Assembly: GCA_030536515.1 (NCBI GenBank)
Contig: JAUNPV010000007.1
Coordinates: 61,015-125,014, forward strand
Direction of reading: 5' to 3'
Source: Eubacteriales bacterium
GTDB lineage: Bacteria; Bacillota; Clostridia; Oscillospirales; Oscillospiraceae
DNA length: 64,000 nt
The notes below the pieces were generated by a model. The model did not search any database. It was not told the origin of the DNA and saw only the letters and a list, made by a program, of their open reading frames with translations. Positions 57,280 to 64,000 of the stretch are shown here, in pieces (positions within the stretch are counted from its first letter, which is position 1; each line of letters begins with the position of its first letter). Position numbers and translations under genes: made by a program.

Positions 57280-58344
57280 TTATTCGAAAATAGCGTCATA
57301 GTCATAGCTGCGGTAAAAATCCGCCACGGTTTTCCAGTGGTCCCGGTAGTTGTCCAGGGTCAGCTCTCCCTCGCCCCGGGCCATCCGGTCCAGCAGCAGG
57401 GCGTTGATGGCGTCGCCGTAGTGGACGTTGTCCCGGTAGTTGTCCAGATTGGTCACCGTTTCAAAATCGTCATAGAAGGAGAACAGGCGGATGTTGGGCT
57501 CGGCCAGCAAAACCTCGCTGGCCAGGGACCAGGCCTCGGTCTGCCGGTCAATGGAACCCTCCTGGTGCTGGCTGTCCCAGTAGAGGATGCTGTAGGGCGG
57601 GAAAAAGTAGAGAAACTGGGTGTCCGGGTAGGCCCGGGCAATCTCCACAGCGCCGTTTGTGAGATTGTCCACAATCTGCTGCCGCTCCTGCTGAGACAGG
57701 GGGCCGTCAATCCGGGTCAGAGACTCCCGGGGGAAGTTGGCAAGGGCGACCTCCCTGCCGGTGACGCCGTAGCTGCCGCTGCCCCAGAAGCTGTATTCGT
57801 CAAAATCCGTGGTGGTCCTCCCCATGCGGGTGTATTCCAGGACCCCGGCGGTGCGGCTGCACAGCACCTCCTTGTTCAGAAGGTAGCTTACGTCGTTGCA
57901 CAGCTTGTCGTCATACAGGTACGCCGGATACACCGCATCGGTGCGCAGAGCCCCGGGGGTCTCCCGGAGGAACCAGCTGTCAATGCCGAACAGCACCAGC
58001 CGGATGCCGGGCTTGGCCTCCAGAGCCCGCCGGAGGTTGCTGTTGAGCTCATGGTAGGTGCCGCCGCTGAAGCAGACCTTCACGGCGTTGACCCCAAACA
58101 GCCGGTCAAACTGGGAGGCCCTGAAATTCTCCGTCAGAGAGGTGCCGGTAATCACGGCGTCATAGTCAAAATGCCGGACAATGCCGTCGTTCTGATACCG
58201 CTGATCGTCGATGGGATACTGCAAAAAATCCAGAGGACCGTGGTAGTGGAAAAAGGGGTCGATGTAAGCCGTCACAGCCCCCAAAAGCCCCAGACTCAGC
58301 ACAGAAAGAACCAAAAGGCAGACGCCCCACTTTTTACTGTTCAT
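57280..58344 (-). CDS. SGNH/DltD-like secreted partner of the MBOAT protein (second copy)
   Basis: A 354-residue protein with an N-terminal membrane anchor at about residues 7-27 and an extracellular domain. ITGTSLTENF places a likely nucleophile at S69, and DNVHYGDAIN near 314 supplies the Asp-His pair, as in SGNH/DltD-like acyl transfer partners. The ATG at 58344 has AAGGAGGAAG upstream. It starts 1 base after the first copy ends; the two share the same layout and many segments. It probably hands acyl groups from the MBOAT protein to a surface polymer. Confidence 0.8.
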   Translation of the reverse strand: MNSKKWGVCLLVLSVLSLGLLGAVTAYIDPFFHYHGPLDFLQYPIDDQRYQNDGIVRHFDYDAVITGTSLTENFRASQFDRLFGVNAVKVCFSGGTYHELNSNLRRALEAKPGIRLVLFGIDSWFLRETPGALRTDAVYPAYLYDDKLCNDVSYLLNKEVLCSRTAGVLEYTRMGRTTTDFDEYSFWGSGSYGVTGREVALANFPRESLTRIDGPLSQQERQQIVDNLTNGAVEIARAYPDTQFLYFFPPYSILYWDSQHQEGSIDRQTEAWSLASEVLLAEPNIRLFSFYDDFETVTNLDNYRDNVHYGDAINALLLDRMARGEGELTLDNYRDHWKTVADFYRSYDYDAIFE

Positions 58345-58345
58345 T

Positions 58346-59425
58346 TCAGGCTTCCTCCTTGTAGATTTCGTCATAGCCATAGCTGCGGTAAAAATCCGCC
58401 ACCGCCTGCCAGTGGGCTTCGTAATTTTCGGGTGTCAGCTCATATTCTCCCCGGGCCATCCGGCTGAGAATGAGCGTGTTGATATCGGTGGAAAAATGAA
58501 GCGGGTCGTGGTAGTTGGAAAAGTCGGTAATAGTCTCAAAATCCGTGTAGAAAGAAAACAGATGGATGTTTTCAATGCCGGTGAGAATCTGGCTTGTGAG
58601 ACGGAAGGTTTCCAGCTCCCGTTCCAGGGTACCCGAACGGTCAAGCTGATCCCAGTACAGGAGGCTGTAGGGCGGATAGAAGTAGTAAAACTGGATATCC
58701 GGGTTTTCCCGGGCCAGGGCGACGGTGTTGTCCGTCAGATTATCGGTGACCCGCTGGCGCAGCTGCTCCGTCAGAATCTGGGGAGTATCGGCGATGGGTA
58801 CTCTGCTGTAGCGGCTGAGAATATCAGCTTTGGAGTAGCCGGGGGCCCCGGAGACATCACCCCAGTCTGAGTGGTAGTCATCGAAGGTACCGGGCTCGGC
58901 CCCGGAACGGGTGTAACGCAGCACGAGAATGGTGCTGCTGCACAGCACCTCCTTGTTCAGCAGGTACTGCACATCGTTGAGCAAACTGTCATCGTAGAGA
59001 TAGTCCGGGCAGTCATAGCGCATATACCCAGGCTCCTGGTACAGCCGTCCGTCGTCAATGGAGCAGAACACAAATTTCAGATGGGGGTTGTGCTTGATTG
59101 CTTGCCGGATATTGTTGTTCAGCTCTGTGAAGCTGGCACCGGAGAAGGGGACCTTGATGGAATTCACCCCAAACAGGGTGTCACACTCACTGGACTTAAA
59201 ATACTCCGTCATGGATGTACCGGTAATCATGGCATCGTAGTCAAAATTCCGAATCACCCCGTCGTTGAGGTACCGTTGACTGTCCCAGTCCAGGGGATAG
59301 CTCAGCGCTTTCAAAGGAGCGTGGTAGTGAAAGAAGGGGTCAATCACAGCGGTTAATCCCGCCAAAAGGCCCAGGGTAGCTACGGTCAGCACCAGAAACA
59401 GGAGGCTCCATTGCTTGCTTTTCAT
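58346..59425 (-). CDS. SGNH/DltD-like secreted partner of the MBOAT protein (first copy)
   Basis: A 359-residue paralogue of the downstream gene. A membrane anchor lies at about residues 7-28. ITGTSMTEYF gives likely S71 and DPLHFSTDIN the Asp-His pair. The ATG at 59425 follows GAGGTGG; an in-frame GTG 9 bases upstream overlaps this RBS and is rejected. It starts 10 bases after the MBOAT stop. Differences between the copies could mean two acceptor substrates or a heteromeric pair. Confidence 0.8.
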   Translation of the reverse strand: MKSKQWSLLFLVLTVATLGLLAGLTAVIDPFFHYHAPLKALSYPLDWDSQRYLNDGVIRNFDYDAMITGTSMTEYFKSSECDTLFGVNSIKVPFSGASFTELNNNIRQAIKHNPHLKFVFCSIDDGRLYQEPGYMRYDCPDYLYDDSLLNDVQYLLNKEVLCSSTILVLRYTRSGAEPGTFDDYHSDWGDVSGAPGYSKADILSRYSRVPIADTPQILTEQLRQRVTDNLTDNTVALARENPDIQFYYFYPPYSLLYWDQLDRSGTLERELETFRLTSQILTGIENIHLFSFYTDFETITDFSNYHDPLHFSTDINTLILSRMARGEYELTPENYEAHWQAVADFYRSYGYDEIYKEEA

Positions 59426-59435
59426 AACGGCCACC

Positions 59436-60899
59436 TCAGAAATTGAAATACAGGAAGGTGCTGACCCCGGAGAAGGACAGAATGCACCACACCAGCAGCA
59501 CCCAGGTGGTCAGCAGATTCAGCACCGTGGGCCTGTAGTGCAGCATATGCTCCCGGGCGTTCCGGGGGCCAAGGACCAGGGCCAGGGCGCCGCCGTAGAA
59601 CAGGAGCATCAGCATACTGGGGTAGATGACCAGCCGGTTCAGCACAGGAAGATGGCCCAGCACCAGCTTCAGCTCCGGCAGCAAAAAGGCATCCAGAATC
59701 TCCTGACTCACCGGAGCAAACTCCGGCACCAGCAGCTTTTTCAGAAACACCATGGAATCGGGAATGCTCTCCGTGCGGAAGAGAATCCAGGTCAGATTCA
59801 GAAAGACGAAGGTCATCAGCCAGGAAAGGGCCGGGTGGAGCTTTTCAAACCAGGGCCGCCACTTCCGGGTGACGACGTTGAAGGCCCCGTGGAGGAAGCC
59901 CCACAGGATGAAGGCCCAGCCCGCCCCGTGCCACAGGCCGCTGGCCAGGAACACAATCATAATGTTGAGGTAAGTACGCACCTTCCCCTTCCGGTTGCCG
60001 CCCAGGGGGATGTAGATGTAGCGGGTGAAGAACCGGGTCAGGGTCTTGTGCCAGCGGCTCCAGAAGGCGGTGATGGTCAGGGCCTTGTAGGGGGAGTCAA
60101 AGTTCACCGGCAGCTCCAGATTCATCATTTCGCCGATGCCGATGGCCATGTCGCAGTAGCCGGAGAAGTCAAAGTAGATTTGGAAGGTATAGGCCAGGCT
60201 GGCGAGAATGGCGTTGGTGGTGTCCAGGCTTGCCACATTGCCGAAGCCCCAGTTGGCGGCCTCGCCGAACACATCGGCAATCAGCACCTTTTTGGCAAGG
60301 CCCAGCACGAACATGAACATTCCCCTGGCGAAATTGTCCCAGTTGAATTTCTTTTTGCTTTCGTCCATAAACTGGGGAATCAGCTCGTCGTGGGTGACGA
60401 TGGGACCGGCAATCAGCTGGGGGAAGTAGGCCACAAAGGAGGCGTACTGCAAAAATTTGTACTGCTGGACCTGGCCCCGGTAGGCATCGATGACGTAGGA
60501 CAGCTGCTGGAAGGTAAAGAAGCTGATGCCCAGAGGCAGCAGCACATGGCGCAGGGTGAAGTCGGTGCCGGCAATCTGATTGACGCTGGTGATGAAGAAA
60601 TCGTAGTATTTATAGTAGAACAGCACCCCCAGATTCGCCAGCAGCGCCAGAATCAGCTCCGCCTTTCGCAGACGTGGGTCAGCGGTTTTGCCCATGAGCC
60701 GGGTAAACAGGTAGTTTGCCACGATGGACACGGTGATGATGAGCAGGTACCCCGGGTTAAAATACCCGTAAAACCACAGAGACATCCCCAGCAGAAAGGC
60801 CTGGGCCAGGGTGTATTTCCGGAAATGGTTCAGCCCGAAATAGCCAATCATGCAGATGGGCAGAAACACCAGAATGAAGATATAGGAATTGAACAGCAC
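59436..60899 (-). CDS. MBOAT-family membrane O-acyltransferase (AlgI/DltB-like)
   Basis: A 487-residue polytopic enzyme with about ten to eleven helices. The catalytic histidine H324 lies in GLWHGAGWAFILWG, and FWSRWHKTLTRFFTRYIYIPLGG (about 277-299) is the second family signature. It would carry an acetyl or other acyl group across the membrane to an extracytoplasmic partner. The two SGNH-like genes follow directly, so they form a three-gene acylation operon. The acceptor, for example a wall polymer or an exopolysaccharide, is not readable. Confidence 0.92.
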   Translation of the reverse strand: MLFNSYIFILVFLPICMIGYFGLNHFRKYTLAQAFLLGMSLWFYGYFNPGYLLIITVSIVANYLFTRLMGKTADPRLRKAELILALLANLGVLFYYKYYDFFITSVNQIAGTDFTLRHVLLPLGISFFTFQQLSYVIDAYRGQVQQYKFLQYASFVAYFPQLIAGPIVTHDELIPQFMDESKKKFNWDNFARGMFMFVLGLAKKVLIADVFGEAANWGFGNVASLDTTNAILASLAYTFQIYFDFSGYCDMAIGIGEMMNLELPVNFDSPYKALTITAFWSRWHKTLTRFFTRYIYIPLGGNRKGKVRTYLNIMIVFLASGLWHGAGWAFILWGFLHGAFNVVTRKWRPWFEKLHPALSWLMTFVFLNLTWILFRTESIPDSMVFLKKLLVPEFAPVSQEILDAFLLPELKLVLGHLPVLNRLVIYPSMLMLLFYGGALALVLGPRNAREHMLHYRPTVLNLLTTWVLLVWCILSFSGVSTFLYFNF

Positions 60900-60936
60900 A
60901 GCAGGATTCTCCTTTTGTCCAAAAAATATCTATTTT

Positions 60937-60964
60937 ATTATACCATATCCCCACGAAATGGCAA
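60937..60964 (-). promoter_or_regulatory. Sigma-A promoter of the MBOAT operon
   Basis: On the minus strand, TTGCCA (60959-60964), 16 bases, TATAAT (60937-60942). Confidence 0.7.
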
Positions 60965-60993
60965 GAGGAAAAAAGGATAAGAGACCCCCAATA

Positions 60994-61056
60994 CCTTCCC
61001 CCGGGGGGAAGGTGCCCCAGTGTCGCAACACTGGGGCGGATGAGGAATGCGGGCGG
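60994..61056. repeat. Half copy of the nested palindromic element, variant B
   Basis: CCTTCCCCCGGGGGGAAGG, then CCCCAGTGT/ACACTGGGG, then CGGATGAGGAATGCGGGCGG. The opposite arm is missing; DNA after 61056 is unrelated until a GTAGGG palindrome at 61099. Confidence 0.85.
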
Positions 61057-61098
61057 AAAGGTCCTGTGCGGTACAGCTACGTGCTTCCGCCATGCACC

Positions 61099-61124
61099 GT
61101 AGGGCGGCGTGCCCTCACGCCGCC
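61099..61124. repeat. GTAGGG-bordered palindrome (GCGGCGT type)
   Basis: GTAGGGCGGCGT-gccctc-ACGCCGCC. The right CCCTAC border is lost. Confidence 0.7.
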
Positions 61125-61196
61125 GCTATGTCCGACAAGTGAGTATTCCCAACGACGTACCCCAAAAAACTTCCCCCGCCAGGAAGGCCTTACGTC

Positions 61197-61448
61197 CTAC
61201 AGCACCGCCAGCAGGGCCACGACCCCGATTCCCGGCAGGCCCAGGGTGCCGGTGGTGAGCACGGTGATGGCGTTGACCGGGAAGTAAATTCCCGTAAACC
61301 CGGCGATGCTGTTGAGCAGCCACAGGCAGGCGAGGCCTGCGGCGCCGTGGATGGCGGCTTTGAGCATCCATTTCATGGGCAGCAGCATCAGCCGCACCAG
61401 AGCCAGGCTCAGCAGTGCGGGAATCAGCGGAACCAGAATTTTTTCCAT
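61197..61448 (-). CDS. bofA: BofA-family protein (pro-sigma-K processing inhibitor)
   Basis: An 83-residue membrane protein, normal size for BofA, which in Bacillus holds the SpoIVFB protease inactive until sigma-K is needed in the mother cell. Two or three hydrophobic segments and the C-terminal GFTGIYFPVNAITVLTTGTLGLPGI, with its NxxT and GxPG pattern, are family hallmarks. The ATG at 61448 follows GGAGGAAG. It is flanked on both sides by palindromic elements. Its presence points to a sporulating ancestry. Confidence 0.88.
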   Translation of the reverse strand: MEKILVPLIPALLSLALVRLMLLPMKWMLKAAIHGAAGLACLWLLNSIAGFTGIYFPVNAITVLTTGTLGLPGIGVVALLAVL

Positions 61449-61694
61449 GTTCTTCCTCCGAATATTCCGTCCAAACCGGGCCATACTACTCCCGGACAGC
61501 AAGGAACAGAAACGAATTGTGACGATAATTCCGAACCCTGTTTACATTGCCGTCAAGGGTGTCAGCGAAAAGCGCAGCGACTGACGCGACAAGCAGGGGA
61601 GAGGGGAACAGCTCGCCTGCATACATTTTACCCAGGGAAGCCCGAAAAAACACAGGCTGTTGCGATTTGCACCAGCCTGAGTAGAGCGTAAATA

Positions 61695-61961
61695 CCTTCC
61701 CCCGGGGGTGGTGCTCTGCGCAGCAGATAAAAATAGAACGATTGCTGGTGGCAATCGCTCCTTAATTCAATAGGTGGCACGCCGTAGGCGTGACGGATGA
61801 GGAATGCGGGCGGTGGGGCTGGATGATGGAAACGTACGTGCCTGCTGAACGGTAAACGATACCCAGCAGCAAGCACGAACTAATACCGCAGTTAAGGTTA
61901 CTGCCCGCATTCCTCATCCGCCCCAGTGTGCGCACTGGGGCACCTTCCCCCCGGGGGAAGG
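61695..61961. repeat. Nested palindromic element, variant B, with insertion (about 267 bp)
   Basis: Arms CGGATGAGGAATGCGGGCGG (61794-61813) and the near-complement at 61901-61920 match the copy at 26551, and the core keeps a GTGCCTGCTG/CAGCAAGCAC stem. The left outer hairpin is broken: CCTTCCCCCGGGGG is followed by about 60 foreign bases before GGTGGCACGCC. The right hairpins CCCCAGTG/CACTGGGG and CCTTCCCCCCGGGGGAAGG are intact. Confidence 0.85.
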
Positions 61962-62017
61962 TATTGGGGGTGCGCAGCAAATTTTGCTGCATCCGAAATA
62001 TTTCCTTCTTTCTCATA

Positions 62018-62046
62018 TTGTCCCCAGGCAAAAGCTGTGCTATAAT
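62018..62046 (+). promoter_or_regulatory. Sigma-A promoter of the dnaD-loader operon
   Basis: TTGTCC (62018-62023), 17 bases, TATAAT (62041-62046), 36 bases before the dnaD ATG. Confidence 0.75.
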
Positions 62047-62081
62047 GTCTGTAACTGACGAAATTTGTGAGGAACAGACCT

Positions 62082-62963
62082 ATGCTTTCCGAATCTATCA
62101 AAATATCCCAGTCGGACGTGCGCAAGCTGCTGAGTGCCGCCAGTCCCGACGGGGCCCTGCTCTACCTGTACTTACAAAGCGGCAACCGGATGGACGCCGC
62201 CGAAAACGACCTGGGGCTCAGCCCCTCCCGGTTAAGCTGTGCCGGGGCCACCCTGCGGCAGCTGGGGCTTATCTGCGACGAGCGGCCCAGCCACATCGCC
62301 CCCGGGGAGCGGCCCAGCTACTCTGAGACCGACGTGCTGTCCGCCATGGACACGGACCCCTCCTTCCGGGGCCTTTACGGGGAAATCCAGCGGCTGCTGG
62401 GCCGGAGCCTGAATACCGAGGAGCTGAAAATCCTGCTGGGCTTCACCCGGTATCTGGGGCTTCCCGCCGACGTGATTTCCGTGCTGGTGTGCTACTGCAA
62501 GGACCGGGCCCGCCAGCGGGGGGGCCTGCGGAATCCTTCTTTGCGCACCATCGAAAAGGAGGCCTACGCCTGGGCCGAGCGGGGCATCGACACCGTGGAG
62601 GAGGCCGCCGCCTTTATCCAGGCCCAGAACGTCCGCAATTCCCGGCTGTACCGGCTGATGAGCATTTTGCAGATTCGGGGCCGGAGCCTGACCCCGGCGG
62701 AGAACCGCTACGCCCAGAGCTGGCTGGACTTAGGGCTGGACGACGAGGCCGTGTCCATGGCCTACGAGCGGACCTGCCTGAACACCGGCGGCCTCAACTG
62801 GGCCTACATGAACAAAATCATCCAGCGGTGGCATGAGCAGGGGCTCCACACCGCCGAGGAAATCCGCACCGGCGACCAGAAGGCGTCCGTCCCCAAGGGC
62901 GCCTCCGGCCAGCTGGGTGCGGCAGAGCTGGAGGCCATCCAGCGTGTGCTGCGGGAGGGATAA
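62082..62963 (+). CDS. dnaD: DnaD-domain replication initiation protein
   Basis: A 293-residue protein. The N-terminal part (about residues 10-80) is a winged-helix-like region. The DnaD/DnaB2 domain at about 95-165 includes LGRSLNTEELKILLGFTRYLGLPADVI-type helices, and a second copy-like region at about 185-260 ends YMNKIIQRWHEQGLHT, the YxxxIxxxW motif of the family. It helps remodel DNA at the origin and at restart sites. The ATG at 62082 has GAGGAA upstream. It is 3 bases from the loader gene. Confidence 0.88.
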   Translation: MLSESIKISQSDVRKLLSAASPDGALLYLYLQSGNRMDAAENDLGLSPSRLSCAGATLRQLGLICDERPSHIAPGERPSYSETDVLSAMDTDPSFRGLYGEIQRLLGRSLNTEELKILLGFTRYLGLPADVISVLVCYCKDRARQRGGLRNPSLRTIEKEAYAWAERGIDTVEEAAAFIQAQNVRNSRLYRLMSILQIRGRSLTPAENRYAQSWLDLGLDDEAVSMAYERTCLNTGGLNWAYMNKIIQRWHEQGLHTAEEIRTGDQKASVPKGASGQLGAAELEAIQRVLREG

Positions 62964-62966
62964 CAT

Positions 62967-63977
62967 ATGGCATACAGTGCAGAAGTGGTAAAAAGAGCCC
63001 GGGAAAGACTGGCCCAGGCCCGGGAGGACCGGGAGTCCGAAAACCGCCAGCATCTGGCGCAGGCTTACGCCAAGGTCCCCCGGATTCGGGAGATTGATAT
63101 GCAGCTGCGCCGGACCATGGCCAGCGCCGCCCAGGCGGCCTTTTTGCAGGGCAGCGACGGCCGGGAGATGATGGACAGCATCCGGGCGGAAAATCTGGCC
63201 CTCCAGCGGGAGCGGGAGGACCTGGCCCTGCGGTATTTCGAGGAGGGCTACTTGGACGACAGCCCCGTGTGCCTGGAATGCGGCGGCAGCGGCTACATCG
63301 GCACCACCATGTGCGAGTGCCTGAGGGAGCTGTGCCGCCAGGAGCAGAAGAAGGAGGTTTCTATCCTCTCCGGCTCCAAGGACACCTTCGCCCAGTTCCG
63401 GCTGGACTACTACCCGGACCAGTTTAACCCCAGCCTGGGGGCCAGCCCCCGGATGGTCATGGAGAAGAATTTCCAGAGCTGTCGCCGGTACGCCCTGACC
63501 TTCACCCCCAGCGCAGGAAACCTGCTGTTTGTGGGCGGCACGGGTCTGGGCAAAACCTACCTGTCCGCCTGCATCGCCCGGGCGGTGGCGGACCGGGGCT
63601 ACAGCGTGGTCTACGAGACCGCCGCCCACCTGTTTTCCAAGCTGGAGCAGGCAAAATTCTCCCCCAGCGAGGAAAACCGCCGGGAGGCCGCCAAGTTCAA
63701 CGCCTGCGACCTGCTGATTCTGGACGACCTGGGCACGGAAATGCCCGGCCAGTTCGTCACCGCCGCCCTGTACAGCCTTCTCAACGACCGGCTGCTGGCG
63801 GGCAAACCCATGGTCATCTCCACCAACCTCAACGTAGACGAGATGAACCGCCGCTACTCCCCCCAGATTGCCTCCCGGCTCCACGGCAGCTTTCAGCGGC
63901 TGACCTTCGTGGGGGAGGACATCCGGGTACTGAAAAACAGGGGGCTTAGTGTGAAAGTAAGTACCGGTTCAACATAG
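62967..63977 (+). CDS. Replicative helicase loader, DnaC/DnaI-like ATPase
   Basis: A 336-residue AAA+ protein. The N-terminal helical part (about 1-95) is followed by a four-cysteine site, C102-x2-C105 and C116-x-C118 (CLECGGSGYIG...MCEC), likely zinc-binding as in DnaI. Walker A is GGTGLGKT (about 190-197), Walker B LLILDDLGTE (about 249-258), and sensor I is in MVISTNLN. It loads DnaB onto DNA with DnaD. GGGAGGG precedes the ATG, and coupling with dnaD is tight. The gene is complete, with its stop 23 bases before the window end. Confidence 0.93.
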   Translation: MAYSAEVVKRARERLAQAREDRESENRQHLAQAYAKVPRIREIDMQLRRTMASAAQAAFLQGSDGREMMDSIRAENLALQREREDLALRYFEEGYLDDSPVCLECGGSGYIGTTMCECLRELCRQEQKKEVSILSGSKDTFAQFRLDYYPDQFNPSLGASPRMVMEKNFQSCRRYALTFTPSAGNLLFVGGTGLGKTYLSACIARAVADRGYSVVYETAAHLFSKLEQAKFSPSEENRREAAKFNACDLLILDDLGTEMPGQFVTAALYSLLNDRLLAGKPMVISTNLNVDEMNRRYSPQIASRLHGSFQRLTFVGEDIRVLKNRGLSVKVSTGST

Positions 63978-64000
63978 ATGTCAAGAGTGCGCACAAAAGC

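Larger units (their letters stand above)
61449..62081. other. Long intergenic stretch between bofA and dnaD
   Basis: No credible gene in 633 bases. It contains spacer DNA, one nested palindromic element with an insertion in its left arm (61695-61961), and the dnaD promoter. Confidence 0.7.

Noticed and set aside
59436-60899. Alginate acetylation (AlgI) cluster
   Set aside because: The MBOAT fold is shared by many systems and no alginate polymerase or AlgJ/AlgF-type context is present; the SGNH-like partners point to a general surface acylation unit.

Overview
The window is GC-rich chromosomal DNA of a low-G+C-phylum anaerobe that is itself high in G+C. I infer a gut Clostridia member, Oscillospiraceae/Oscillospirales-like. 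The reasons are the order dnaB(end)-tilS-hpt-ftsH, a bofA homologue of the sporulating lineage, a DnaD/DnaC-type helicase-loading pair, many paired two-component systems, LplB/LplC-type ABC importers without their own ATPase, and a sortase-built pilus. No rRNA, tRNA, CRISPR array, phage or intact transposon was seen. Both edges are cut: the left edge holds the last codons of dnaB, and the right edge lies just after the helicase-loader gene.

Layout. (1) 1-4050: dnaB end, tilS, hpt, ftsH and a small coiled-coil gene. (2) 4078-13980: a LytS-like kinase and SARP-type response regulator (minus strand) diverge from an operon encoding a lipoprotein binding protein, two permeases, an FAD oxidoreductase and a DUF4127 protein. 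This looks like a regulated uptake-and-processing system for an unknown, probably sugar-like compound. (3) 13987-22931: a DUF975 membrane protein, an XRE/TPR regulator, the apparent unit alr-capA-capA, a DUF3786 protein, a phosphoribosyltransferase and a TraX-family protein. (4) 23016-30379: a large sensor kinase with its PhoB-type regulator, MscS, a TetR/flavodoxin pair and a MATE exporter. (5) 30509-32384: an AT-rich GntR(YtrA)-ABC unit that looks foreign, then an FMN-dependent alpha-hydroxy-acid oxidase-family protein. (6) 34049-36358: an N-acetylhexosamine-kinase-like protein followed by galE. (7) 36679-47396: a pilus locus with a coiled-coil protein, signal peptidase I, a 1855-residue LPMTG protein, an LPSTG backbone pilin, sortase C, an LPQTG minor pilin and a second sortase. 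(8) 47467-57241: a DASS transporter, a GH94 phosphorylase (diacetylchitobiose type favoured), a phosphohexomutase, then a YesM-like kinase, an orphan binding lipoprotein and a YesN-like regulator. (9) 57280-60899: an MBOAT acyltransferase with two SGNH/DltD-like partners. (10) 61197-63977: bofA, a long palindromic element, dnaD and the helicase loader.

How parts may work together. GlcNAc disaccharide phosphorolysis, amino-sugar 1-kinase, hexose-phosphate mutase and GalE would form a mucin- or chitin-sugar salvage route, although they lie in two separate places. The pilus locus carries its own processing and assembly enzymes.

The most unusual signals are these. A CHAP-like domain in the giant pilus-locus protein has serine where the catalytic cysteine is expected. 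The permease/FAD/DUF4127 operon has an N-terminally extended permease. A kinase-binding protein-regulator trio has no permeases. Two families of modular palindromic repeats fill most intergenic gaps, and the GTAGGG border of one family supplies the TAG stop codon of at least three genes. All functions are inferred by reading the sequence; no database search was run.
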